Positions 45,524-54,585 of a DNA stretch of 64,000 bases are shown here, one piece after another. Origin of the DNA: Rickettsia endosymbiont of Ceutorhynchus obstrictus (lineage in GTDB: Bacteria; Pseudomonadota; Alphaproteobacteria; Rickettsiales; Rickettsiaceae); assembly GCF_964026565.1 (NCBI RefSeq), contig NZ_OZ032162.1, positions 1 through 64,000 on the forward strand. The letters are read 5' to 3'. The position numbers were made by a program, and so were the translations under genes. The stretch's first letter is position 1; each line of letters starts with the position of its first letter. Under the pieces are notes generated by a model. It saw only the letters and a program-made list of their open reading frames with translations, had not been told where the DNA came from and searched no databases.

Positions 45524-45681
45524 AGGACCACTTTAGCCGTTGCTTAAAATCCTTCAAAGACCTTTATGTAAAGGCGGTTCTCATATGCCTGAACTAAAAG
45601 AATAGTAACAGACAGGGATGAAATCCTGAAGTAATAACTGTAGTCCCAGGTAAATATTAAGCTGACGAGCTAAGCAGTCCC
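45524..45681 (-). ncRNA. ssrS: 6S RNA
   Basis: 6S RNA mimics an open promoter and binds housekeeping RNA polymerase. About 158 bases fold with a closing stem GGGAC, UG, CUUAGCUCGU at the 5' end against ACGGCUAAAG, UG, GUCCU at the 3' end, with a large interior bulge and long arm between. It lies on the same strand immediately after zapA, the conserved location of ssrS, and a T-run terminator follows. I assign it from stem pairing, size and position; base-level alignment to the family was not possible. Confidence 0.75.
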
Positions 45682-45694
45682 ATTTTGTAAGATA

Positions 45695-46012
45695 TCACTT
45701 TCCCATCTTTTGTGCAAGGTTTTCTAGATAACTTGCTATGGTAGTTAATGTTTCTGCAAATTTCTCTTCATCACCGCGGGCATTTTTAATATCCATTTTA
45801 TCAAATTTTTCCGTTAAATTTTGCATTTCCGATTGAATACCAAGGGCTGCCATAACAAGTAATAACTCAAAGGAAGCAGTAGGGTTTACTAATTTAATTT
45901 CAATTATTTTGTCGTTTAATTTAGCTGCTAAATTAAATAATTCCTTTTCTCCTCCATCATTACAATAAAGCTGAAAATTTTTATTATTTAATGTTATTGT
46001 GACAATTGACAT
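45695..46012 (-). CDS. zapA: Cell-division protein ZapA
   Basis: ZapA bundles FtsZ filaments at mid-cell. From the ATG at 46012 the protein (105 residues) reads MSIVTITLNNKNFQLYCNDG, then EKELFNLAAKLNDKIIEI, SFELLLVMAALG and a C-terminal coiled coil, the ZapA pattern. A frame extension to 46111 is encoded by a palindromic element and was rejected. It follows a ZapB-like gene and precedes 6S RNA. Confidence 0.9.
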   Translation of the reverse strand: MSIVTITLNNKNFQLYCNDGGEKELFNLAAKLNDKIIEIKLVNPTASFELLLVMAALGIQSEMQNLTEKFDKMDIKNARGDEEKFAETLTTIASYLENLAQKMGK

Positions 46013-46033
46013 AATTATTTTTGTATTTAATGG

Positions 46034-46157
46034 TACTCGAATGATTTGAAGAATTGAATTTGTTAGCAAATGGGAAGTAGCGCACAGCGTACACTCGGTA
46101 CGTGAGTACACGAAACCATGAAGATAACGAAGAGCAATTTTTCAAAGCATTCGAGTA
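46034..46157. repeat. Palindromic element between the ZapB-like gene and zapA
   Basis: Near-perfect arms TACTCGAATGATTTGAAGA and TACTCGAATGCTTTGAAAA (complement), with GTACACTCGGTACGTGAGTAC in the middle. It gives the upstream gene its last residues (TRML and stop), like the nuoF element at 36141. Confidence 0.8.
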
Positions 46158-46354
46158 TGTTTTATTTCTTCAAGTTCCTCTATATAAACAGTAATTTGTG
46201 TAAGAATTTTTGAATAATTATCCGTTAACTGCTTATTTTCAGATTGCAACCGACTAATCTCATTTTGTTGATTTGCTATTAATAGCAATAATTTATCAAT
46301 CTTATGATCAACTTCTTGCATTAATCTTTGCAATTGTTCATTCTCTACTGTCAT
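46142..46354 (-). CDS. ZapB-like small coiled-coil protein
   Basis: The 70-residue protein is one long coiled coil (ENEQLQRLMQEVDHKIDKLL, then NQQNEISRLQSENKQL). Small coiled-coil genes of this kind precede zapA in many proteobacteria and act with ZapA in the division ring, so a ZapB-like role is inferred from position. The last residues HTRML are read from the palindromic element, so the original C terminus was replaced or extended. Confidence 0.7.
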   Translation of the reverse strand: MTVENEQLQRLMQEVDHKIDKLLLLIANQQNEISRLQSENKQLTDNYSKILTQITVYIEELEEIKHTRML

Positions 46355-46368
46355 TTAAATTTTTGATA

Positions 46369-46716
46369 CTATACTATTGGATAAATTATAATTATTACTA
46401 ATAACATTAAGATCGATATGACCACTAATTGTTTTTTATGTTTATAATTAACTAATGATCTATTTCGTATGTCTTTTAATGAGTCTTCTTTTTCATAAAT
46501 TTTATCGTTAATCGGCTCTAAATTAACTTCATCTTTTATATTAAGATAATCTAAATATAATTTTAAATAACCCTTTACATATACTTCACCCGGTAAGAGC
46601 TCGAAATCCTCCTCTTCAAGAGCTACTAAATATTTTTTTCTAATTTTTAAATCGGAAGATACTTGTTGAAGAGTCTTACCGGAATCTAGTCGTGCTTTTT
46701 TAAGGGCAGATGACAT
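46369..46716 (-). CDS. RodZ-like HTH membrane protein, short form
   Basis: The 115-residue protein has an N-terminal HTH_25 domain (LKKARLDSGKTLQQVSSDLK, IRKKYLVALEEEDFELLPGE, VYVKGYLKLYLDYL) and one C-terminal membrane segment (LVVISILMLLVIIIIYPIV). RodZ links MreB to the cell wall; the periplasmic domain of full-length RodZ is missing here. It starts three bases after the NAD-GDH stop codon and is followed by the ZapB-like and zapA genes, making a cell-shape/division cluster. Confidence 0.82.
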   Translation of the reverse strand: MSSALKKARLDSGKTLQQVSSDLKIRKKYLVALEEEDFELLPGEVYVKGYLKLYLDYLNIKDEVNLEPINDKIYEKEDSLKDIRNRSLVNYKHKKQLVVISILMLLVIIIIYPIV

Positions 46717-46719
46717 AAT

Positions 46720-49700
46720 TTACTCAAGTTTTTGTAAGAATTTTTCAAATTTTTTATTTGCTAAAATAATGATATTTAAATCTACATTCTCTTGAAGTTT
46801 AATTTCCTTCATAAAATCAAGAAAATTTTGAACTAAACTTTTATTATTATCAATCCACAAATCTAAATCAATAGTTGATTTTGATTTATTTATTATTTTG
46901 ATCAATAATTTTCTTTGTTTGTCATATAAATCATCTTTTAAAGACTGAATGCCGAGCCTACTCCAATAAGAATTATTTAATTGTTTCTCACAAGCTTTGC
47001 GAAGCCAATCAATGTTAAATCTATTGCCGACGGAAAAGTACAAACTTGCTATCTCTATATTATTGCCCCCTGTTTGTTTAGTAATATATATTATATCAAA
47101 AACTGAAACTAAACTGTCAAGTGTGACTATTATATTCGCAAATGATTCATCTACCCCGGAAGCAATATAGTATTTTAATTTATCTTCCAGCTTAGCTTTA
47201 GCTTCTTCTACCAACATTCCGCCGACTATCTTCCTTAAAATTTGTGTAGGTTCAAAAAACTCTTCGATAGTATCGCTAATATTAATAGGATGTTTCACAT
47301 GTTTAATAAACCACGCAATACCGCGACGCATAAGTTTAGCTATTTCAGTGAACATATCAATTTTAATATTATAATCGATATTAACGGGTAGTGACTCCGC
47401 TTGCTCCCAAATATTATCAAGATCAAATATTTCGCAAATAATTATAAATGAGCGTACTATATCACAAAGTGCAGTGCCGGTTTCACGTTTTAATATACTA
47501 ACTAAAGGACCGCCGAGGTGATTAATGATTTTATTGGTTACGACGGTTCTAATAATTTCATGTTTAAGCGGGTGTGCTAAAATCTCTAAACGGAATTTAT
47601 CCCTCATTAACTCGGGGAAATAATTTATAAGGCAAGAATCAAAATATTTATCATGTGAAAAGGTAGCAGTTATTAATTCGTGATAAGCCGACCTTTTACT
47701 ATAAGAAAGAAGGACGCAAAGCTCAGGACGGGTTAACGGCTCACCGTTCACGGCTCTTTTGTTTAACTCTTCGGCCGTCGGTAAAAACTCGTTACTTCGT
47801 ACTAATATTTTTTCCTCTTCTAAAATATCGATAAATTGGCTAAATATTCCAACGGTTGAAGTAGGAGATAGCTGCATAACGGTTATAGCTTGAGTTTGTT
47901 TATAATTATCGACAAGTACTAACTCTTCCACTTGCTTTGTCATATCTATTAGTAACTTATTGCGCTCCTCCAAGGTAATTTTACCGGAAGTTACGGCACC
48001 AGTTAGGGCAATTTTTATATTCACTTCATGATCCGAGCAGTCAACTCCGGCTGAATTATCTATAAAATCGGCATTTATTCGCCCGCCTTTCTTAGCGTAT
48101 TCAACTCTACCTTGTTGAGATACGCCGACATTTCCTCCTTCAGCTATAACTTTTGCTCTGATTTCTAAGCCGTTGCATCTAAGATTATCATTTGCTTTAT
48201 CGCCGATTTCTAAATTACTTTCCGTTTTGCCCTTAATATAAGTTCCTATTCCACCGTTCCAAAGCAGATCGACATTTGCTTTTAAAATAAATCTTATAAG
48301 TTCTTCGGGCGTTGCTTCGTTTTCATTTATTTCAAGTAATGCTTTAATTTCCGGTGTTAATTTAATTGATTTACTACTACGTTCAAATACTCCGCCGCCT
48401 TGTGAGATAAGCTTAATATCATAGTCCGACCAATTAGATTCACGTAAATTAAACAGACGCAGGCGCTCATTAAAGCTAAGCAACGGATCAGGAGACGGAT
48501 CAATGAATATATGTTTATGATTAAACGCGGCAACTAACTTAACTACCTTCGATCTAAGCATGCCGTTACCAAACACGTCGCCTGACATATCACCGATGCC
48601 TACCATTGTAATAGGGTCTTTTTGAACATCTATTCCCATGATTTGGAAGTGATTTATTACCGCAATCCAAGCACCTTTAGAAGTGATTGCCATTTTCTTA
48701 TGGTCATAGCCGGCAGAACCGCCTGAGGCAAAAGCATCACCGAGCCAATAGTTATATTCATGTGCAACGCTATTTGCATAATCCGAAAATGAGGCCGTAC
48801 CTTTATCGGCGGCAACTACTAAATAAGGATCCTCTTGATCGTAAATAACGGTATCTTTCGGTTGCACCACTTTCCCGTCAATAATATTGTCGGTAATATC
48901 TAGCATACCTCGCAGAAAATTTTTATAGCACTCAACTACTTTTGCCATATATTCTTCGCGTTTAAGTCCATCCAGGGTAAAGTTAATAAAAAAGCAACCT
49001 TTAGAACCGACCGGTACGATAACCGAGTTTTTAGTCATTTGCGCCTTCATTAACCCTAGTGCCTCTAGCCTATAATCCTCTGCTCTATCTGACCATCTAA
49101 TCCCCCCGCGCGATACCTTACCGCCCCTAAGATGGACAGCTTCAAAATCCTTGGAATAGACAAATATTTCGGCAAAAGGGATGGGCTGCGGTAAATTCGG
49201 TACTTTACTTGAGTCGAACTTAAAAGCAAGACAGTGTTTATTAACAACCTTATTATCGGAGTCGTTAGGTACAAGTTGATAATAGTTAGTTCTTATAATA
49301 GCTTCGATAATATAAAACATGCTACGCAGCACTTGATCTTCGCTGCTGATAGTTACTGTAGCAAGATAATTGTTAATATTTTCCTTAATCTCGGTTAATT
49401 TTTTATCAGATAAACGTACCGGATTAAATTTTATATTAAACAAACCAACTAACATTCTAGTATATACGGGGTGTTTTATTAAGGTAAGTTGTACATAACC
49501 CTTGCCGTACATAAAACCGGTTTGATGTAAATATCTAGTTAAGGCTTTTATTAGTTTTACTTGCTTCCAATTAAAGCCGGCAAGTACTATCAGCTTACTT
49601 AAAGAATCGTTGGCAAGAAGTCCGGAAGTCATTTTATCCAAAGCTTCTTCAACATTTATTTTTAATTCTGTGATATCGTCTTTCACCGGTACGGAACTAG

Positions 49701-51525
49701 TCAAGATAAAGTTATATACCCAGCTTCCTTTAATTTCCCCTACTTCTTTAATAACAAAGCTTTGTTCATCAATTGCTTTAAAGCCTAAATTCTCTATCGG
49801 TGGAAGTATATTAGAAAGGATTAGTTTCACGCTAGGGCTATATATTTTTAAGTGAAACTCAGATTCATTAATAGCTACTAAATTAAACAGACATTTTTGT
49901 TTATTACTAGCTTTTGTTAGATATTCAATATCTATTAACGCTATTTCGGGAGGAAATTTTTGGCGATAATCTGCGGGGAAAACGGCATCGAAAAGTTTTA
50001 AATTAATTCCTGCCTGATATTCGCCGAATTTTTTAGAAAGTTTAAGATAAAAATCTTCACTCCAGCGAGTGGAAATATGGTCTAAATCTTGTTGAATTAT
50101 TTCCGCTTCAAAATTTATTTGATTTTTATCAACAGCTTCTAAAGTAACAAATAGATAGGAAAAACTTCCCGCTACTTCCGTGATATAGTTAGATAATATT
50201 TTGCTACCGAATTTTTCCGTCAAATAACAATCTATTTTATTATGTATCTCCGAAGTTAGCCGTTCTCTCGGTAGAAAAATTATTATATTAAGGAAAGAAC
50301 TTGACCAATCATATTGAATGAATAATTTAAGCTTTTTGCTCATCATACTTGAAAGCATATGCAGACACATACAATATAAATCGCCTTCATCAACTTGTAT
50401 AAAAGCTTCCCTAGGTAGCGATTCCATTAGAATTTTTAATTTATCGGCATTATAACCCGATAACGAAAATCCGGCTTTTTCTAGTACAAAATTAAGTTTT
50501 TGTCTTAACAGCGGAATATCACTTATTGATTGGTAGTATATAGGGAAGTTGTAGATGCCGAAAATGATACTTCCGGAAATATATTCTCCGTTTTTATCAA
50601 GGTTTTTAACTAAAATATAATCTACTAAATTATCGGGATGAATAAGCGAAATGCTATTCACTTTACCCAAAATAATCAATTGATTTTGATGTAGCGGGTT
50701 TGCCGAGCATTTTATAATATCGTCGATCTCCGATTTTATATTTTGCCATATTTTCGTTACGCCTTCTTCTTTCGTTAATTTTAAAGATTTTACGTCAAAA
50801 TCAAGCATCCCTAAGAAAATTAAATTATCATTCTTTAACCAACGCAGAAACTCACTAGACTCGTTACAATTTAATTTGTCATTGTTGCATAGTTGTTGAT
50901 TTTTGGAAATCAGCATAGCTAGCTCATCTAGCCGAGCTATTAATTTAGGTGAAACGTTATACCCTTGCTCAAGCTCGTCTAACCTTTCGCTTAACGCTTC
51001 TTTTAAAGCGGTAATAGCTTCCTTATCAAGATTGCCTAAAATTGATATATGCAATAACGATTCAGCTTTTGCTTCATCATTAGCGGGAGTATCTACTATC
51101 TTTAATAATCCCCCCTTATCGTCTCGGATACAATTAATTACCGGATGTAGCAAAAATTTAGTCGGTAAATTAATATTGGCAAGTAAACATACTATAGCAT
51201 CAACTATATGAGGCTTGTTATCCATTAATATTAAAATATTAACAACCGGATCATTTTCAATAATGCTAGTTGTGACTGCTAACTTTTTACTTCCTACTCT
51301 TCTTTTTTTAAAAAATTCAAAAGCTTGGTCGGCAAAATTTTGAAATAATTCTCGTCTATTATTAAAATCATAATCTATAGGTATATAGGTTAAAAATTTT
51401 TGAATAAATTCAATATAAAATAATTCTCCTTTACGTGACGTACTAAGCTCTAAAATCTCTGTTTTATAACTCGGTACTTGGCAATTTAATCTACTTGAAT
51501 TGAACGACGATAAGTTTGTTACCAT
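46720..51525 (-). CDS. NAD-specific glutamate dehydrogenase, large type
   Basis: This 1601-residue enzyme of the 180-kDa GDH class converts glutamate to 2-oxoglutarate, feeding carbon from host glutamate into the TCA cycle. N-terminal ACT-like regulatory parts (1-about 700) precede the catalytic core with HLRGGKVSRGGIRWSDRAED, then GLMKAQMTKNSVIVPVGSKG (catalytic Lys), VGIGDMSGDVFGNGML (NAD site), WNGGIGTYIKGKTESN and AKVIAEGGNVGVSQQGRVEY. No frameshift is seen. It is the first gene of a run with rodZ-like, ZapB-like and zapA genes. Confidence 0.95.
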   Translation of the reverse strand: MVTNLSSFNSSRLNCQVPSYKTEILELSTSRKGELFYIEFIQKFLTYIPIDYDFNNRRELFQNFADQAFEFFKKRRVGSKKLAVTTSIIENDPVVNILILMDNKPHIVDAIVCLLANINLPTKFLLHPVINCIRDDKGGLLKIVDTPANDEAKAESLLHISILGNLDKEAITALKEALSERLDELEQGYNVSPKLIARLDELAMLISKNQQLCNNDKLNCNESSEFLRWLKNDNLIFLGMLDFDVKSLKLTKEEGVTKIWQNIKSEIDDIIKCSANPLHQNQLIILGKVNSISLIHPDNLVDYILVKNLDKNGEYISGSIIFGIYNFPIYYQSISDIPLLRQKLNFVLEKAGFSLSGYNADKLKILMESLPREAFIQVDEGDLYCMCLHMLSSMMSKKLKLFIQYDWSSSFLNIIIFLPRERLTSEIHNKIDCYLTEKFGSKILSNYITEVAGSFSYLFVTLEAVDKNQINFEAEIIQQDLDHISTRWSEDFYLKLSKKFGEYQAGINLKLFDAVFPADYRQKFPPEIALIDIEYLTKASNKQKCLFNLVAINESEFHLKIYSPSVKLILSNILPPIENLGFKAIDEQSFVIKEVGEIKGSWVYNFILTSSVPVKDDITELKINVEEALDKMTSGLLANDSLSKLIVLAGFNWKQVKLIKALTRYLHQTGFMYGKGYVQLTLIKHPVYTRMLVGLFNIKFNPVRLSDKKLTEIKENINNYLATVTISSEDQVLRSMFYIIEAIIRTNYYQLVPNDSDNKVVNKHCLAFKFDSSKVPNLPQPIPFAEIFVYSKDFEAVHLRGGKVSRGGIRWSDRAEDYRLEALGLMKAQMTKNSVIVPVGSKGCFFINFTLDGLKREEYMAKVVECYKNFLRGMLDITDNIIDGKVVQPKDTVIYDQEDPYLVVAADKGTASFSDYANSVAHEYNYWLGDAFASGGSAGYDHKKMAITSKGAWIAVINHFQIMGIDVQKDPITMVGIGDMSGDVFGNGMLRSKVVKLVAAFNHKHIFIDPSPDPLLSFNERLRLFNLRESNWSDYDIKLISQGGGVFERSSKSIKLTPEIKALLEINENEATPEELIRFILKANVDLLWNGGIGTYIKGKTESNLEIGDKANDNLRCNGLEIRAKVIAEGGNVGVSQQGRVEYAKKGGRINADFIDNSAGVDCSDHEVNIKIALTGAVTSGKITLEERNKLLIDMTKQVEELVLVDNYKQTQAITVMQLSPTSTVGIFSQFIDILEEEKILVRSNEFLPTAEELNKRAVNGEPLTRPELCVLLSYSKRSAYHELITATFSHDKYFDSCLINYFPELMRDKFRLEILAHPLKHEIIRTVVTNKIINHLGGPLVSILKRETGTALCDIVRSFIIICEIFDLDNIWEQAESLPVNIDYNIKIDMFTEIAKLMRRGIAWFIKHVKHPINISDTIEEFFEPTQILRKIVGGMLVEEAKAKLEDKLKYYIASGVDESFANIIVTLDSLVSVFDIIYITKQTGGNNIEIASLYFSVGNRFNIDWLRKACEKQLNNSYWSRLGIQSLKDDLYDKQRKLLIKIINKSKSTIDLDLWIDNNKSLVQNFLDFMKEIKLQENVDLNIIILANKKFEKFLQKLE

Positions 51526-51589
51526 ATTTACCCTAAAATTATAATTTTACTATATAATGTGAGCTTGAGGGATTTCTCTTAATGTCATT

Positions 51590-51790
51590 CCTGCGTAGCA
51601 TTGTTACGTGGATTGATTAAAGCATCTTCGATGTCATTCCCGTGAAAACGGGAATCCAGAAAAAACACTTTTAAGTCATCCTGAATTTATTTCAGGATCT
51701 ATTAAAAAGATGCTGAAACAAGTTCAGCATGACAAAAAAAGCCTGGATTCCCGTTTTCACGGAAATGACATCGAAGGTGTTTAATAACAC
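51590..51790. repeat. GTCATTCCCGTGAAAACGGG composite before mnmE
   Basis: GTCATTCCCGTGAAAACGGG and CCCGTTTTCACGGAAATGAC enclose CATCCTGAATTTATTTCAGG / GTTCAGCATGAC. GCATTGTTACGTGGATTG is a degenerate outer arm. This is the uninterrupted form of the palindrome split by composites at 32514 and 34577. Confidence 0.75.
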
Positions 51791-51900
51791 TCACGCAAAA
51801 ATGACAATATAGTCAAAATTCCCTTAAACTCACATTATATATATGCTATAGATAGCATTATATCACACCACACGACTAACGCAAGAGGCATAGAAATATA

Positions 51901-53247
51901 GTGGAAACGATTTTTGCTCAAAGTTCGGCTCAAGGTAGAGCCGGGGTAGCAGTTTTTAGAATTTCCGGTCCTAAAAGTTTAGACTCTTTAAAAATGCTAA
52001 CTAGGAAAAAGAATTTTAAACCGAGATTTATGTATTATCAAAAACTTATCGATCCCGAAACCGGTGAGCTAATCGATAATGCCATGGTAGTATATTTCCC
52101 TTCCCCCGCCAGCTTTACCGGCGAAGAGACGATAGAGATTTATGTACACGGTAGCAAAGCAATTGCAATAATGCTTACGAGTGTGCTACTAAATATTGCG
52201 GGTCTTAGAATAGCGGAAGCAGGGGAATTTACCAAAAGAGCTTTTTTAAACGGTAAATTTGACTTAACCGCTGCCGAAGGGATTGCCGATTTAATTGAAG
52301 CAGAAACTATTATGCAACATAAGCAAGCAATCAGACAGGCAGGAGGAGCGCTTGAAGATTTATATAATGGGTGGCGTGCGAGTCTCTTAAGGATAATCAG
52401 TTTACTTGAAGCCTATATAGATTTTCCCGACGAAAATATTCCAAATGTCGTACTTACTGAAGTAATGAATATTAGTACTAAACTCAAAGACGAATTAACA
52501 AGTTATCTTAACGATAATCGTCGAGGGGAATTACTCCGAAGCGGTATACAACTAGCAATAGTCGGGGCGCCAAATGTCGGAAAATCTAGTTTGCTAAATT
52601 TTTTAATGCAACGAGAAATAGCCATTGTTTCAAATATAGCAGGTACTACGAGGGATATAATTGAAGGTCATTTAGATATCGGCGGCTATCCTATTATTTT
52701 ACAAGATACCGCCGGTATAAGATCGGGAAGTAATGATTTAATTGAACAAGAAGGCATTAAACGAGCTATAGAATCAGCTAAAAAAGCCGATATTAAAATC
52801 ATTATGTTTGACGTAGAACAATTAATCTTATTAGATTCAAATTTAAATGAGGCTATTACTGATTTAATTGATAATAATACTATAATAATTATCAATAAAA
52901 TCGATTTAAGCGACTTGGATAAAGTATTTTCCATTGAAGACAAATATAACTGTTTAAAAGTTTCAATAAAAGAAAATATCGGCATGCAGGAGATACTCAA
53001 AAATATTGAAAATATTGCCGCAGATATTGCCGGCTTAACCGAAACACCTTATATAACTAAGGAACGTCATCGTCGTTATTTAAAGCAAGCCCTAGCGGCG
53101 TTAACAAGTTTTAATTTGGAGAAAGATTTAGTTCTAGCCACCGAAGATATTAGAATGACAATTAGAGCTATTAGTGCAATTACCGGCTCCATCAATATAG
53201 AAGAAATACTAGGTGAAATATTTAAAAATTTTTGTATAGGGAAGTAA
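51901..53247 (+). CDS. mnmE: tRNA modification GTPase MnmE
   Basis: MnmE with MnmG modifies U34 of certain tRNAs (cmnm5U). The N-terminal folate-binding domain (TIFAQSSAQGRAGVAVFRIS), central helical domain (EAYIDFPDENIPNV) and inserted G domain (G1 GAPNVGKSS, G2 AGTTRD, G3 DTAG, G4 NKID) are followed by the conserved C terminus FCIGK. The start is GTG, after AGAGGC. The length of 448 is normal. Confidence 0.95.
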   Translation: METIFAQSSAQGRAGVAVFRISGPKSLDSLKMLTRKKNFKPRFMYYQKLIDPETGELIDNAMVVYFPSPASFTGEETIEIYVHGSKAIAIMLTSVLLNIAGLRIAEAGEFTKRAFLNGKFDLTAAEGIADLIEAETIMQHKQAIRQAGGALEDLYNGWRASLLRIISLLEAYIDFPDENIPNVVLTEVMNISTKLKDELTSYLNDNRRGELLRSGIQLAIVGAPNVGKSSLLNFLMQREIAIVSNIAGTTRDIIEGHLDIGGYPIILQDTAGIRSGSNDLIEQEGIKRAIESAKKADIKIIMFDVEQLILLDSNLNEAITDLIDNNTIIIINKIDLSDLDKVFSIEDKYNCLKVSIKENIGMQEILKNIENIAADIAGLTETPYITKERHRRYLKQALAALTSFNLEKDLVLATEDIRMTIRAISAITGSINIEEILGEIFKNFCIGK

Positions 53248-53314
53248 AAAAGAAATTATTATAGGCAAGTTAGTTGAGCGGGATAGTATGTAGTCAAGCA
53301 ATTATAATTTATAT

Positions 53315-53788
53315 CTAACGAGTGCGTTCGGTAGGTTTAAACGGTTTTCTATGTTGTCCACTTGGTTCTTTATTATTAGAGGTGCTATTATATTTAAATT
53401 TTTTTGCGTCTTCTCTTATTGCCATAAGTGATTGTTGTGCTTCAGGGGCTAACTTGCTCAAAAATGCCGGTATTTTTTGTTCATCCTTTTTAAATATATT
53501 CTGATCTTTCTCATTTTTTACTTTTACCTCTTGTAACGATTCCTTAACCTTCCTGCCTAATACTTCATCTAAAGAAGCATTTTTATATTTTGCTAATTCC
53601 ACGACTGTACCGCTATTAAGTGTTTTTGTACCGCCTTTTAGAAAACTTCCAAGTACCGTTTCACTACAACCCATAATTCTGCTCAACTCATATGAGCTTA
53701 ATCCATCTTCTTTTAACGTATTATTTATAAAATTTCTTAAATGCTTACTATACTCACCTTTTGAATATTCTTTTTTAACACCGCTCAT
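53315..53788 (-). CDS. Small HTH regulator of unknown target
   Basis: The 157-residue protein has an XRE-like helix-turn-helix in its first 80 residues (LSSYELSRIMGCSETVLGSF, then GTKTLNSGTVVELAKYK), a charged middle and a basic Pro-rich tail (GQHRKPFKPTERTR). No partner toxin is adjacent. The HTH resembles antitoxin or phage-type repressors, and no regulated neighbour is obvious. Confidence 0.68.
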   Translation of the reverse strand: MSGVKKEYSKGEYSKHLRNFINNTLKEDGLSSYELSRIMGCSETVLGSFLKGGTKTLNSGTVVELAKYKNASLDEVLGRKVKESLQEVKVKNEKDQNIFKKDEQKIPAFLSKLAPEAQQSLMAIREDAKKFKYNSTSNNKEPSGQHRKPFKPTERTR

Positions 53789-54250
53789 TATTACTTTTCC
53801 CCGTAAAATTTATCTTTAAGAAGCATTGAAGGCCTACAAAAATTTATTTCTAATGAACGAATTTATAGTTTTAAACCTACCTATCTATATTGACTATGAC
53901 TTATTTTATAAGAACCGTCACATATATTATTAAAACTAGCACTTTTTTAATTATTAATTTCTTAAGAGTCCTGCTTTTGCTTTTTAAGTTATATAAGCCT
54001 AGCCTTGAGAGCAAAGGGGTATATAGCAGAGGAGTAAAATAAACACCAAATAAGCCATTAGCTCAAGATTTTACACCATCCAAAAAATTTTATTTTTTTT
54101 AATATATATCTAATAAGCCGTAAATAGAAGATATTTATACGGAAATTATTAAGTTTAATATATTAAATGAACACTAATAAAACAAATTATACAAAATCTA
54201 GTCATAATATATAATCGGTAGCGGTATATATATTTTGCTCATATTTTGGG
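53789..54250. other. AT-rich spacer with no recognised feature
   Basis: About 460 bases upstream of the HTH gene. I see no frame, long palindrome or copy of the repeats here, unlike almost all other large spacers in the window. Ancestral spacer or a decayed gene are both possible. Confidence 0.45.
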
Positions 54251-54254
54251 GGGT

Positions 54255-54580
54255 GTTGCATGGCTCGATCTTACCCCGTCATTGCGAGGAGGGACGTACA
54301 GCGTCATTCAGAAAGGTTGATACAAGTGAATTTTTCCGGATTCGCCTGTACTCACGTACTCTAGTACGGTAGCTTAGCTCACCTTTAAATTTATCTTGTC
54401 TAAATCTTTCTGAATTTAGCTGTAGTCTAGAGTGGCAATCTAGTTTTTGTCATGCTGAACTTGCTTCAGCATCTCTTGCAAAAGATCCTGAAATAAATTC
54501 AGGATGACTATAATTTTTCTAGATTGCCGCGCTCCCTTTGGTCGCTCGCAATGACGATTCCGGTAGCCATGCAACAACGC
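54255..54580. repeat. Composite palindrome with an RPE-1 inside, before lysC's end
   Basis: TGTTGCATGGCTCGATC and GTAGCCATGCAACAACGCC bracket a CGTCATTGCGAGGAGGGA...GTGGCAATCTAG / CTAGATTGCCGCGCTCCC...CAATGACG palindrome. It is interrupted by an RPE-1 (54298-54424, minus orientation) and also contains a GTCATGCTGAACTTGC / CTGAAATAAATTCAGG repeat. So RPE-1 too can land inside other palindromes. Confidence 0.75.
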
Positions 54581-54585
54581 CATAT

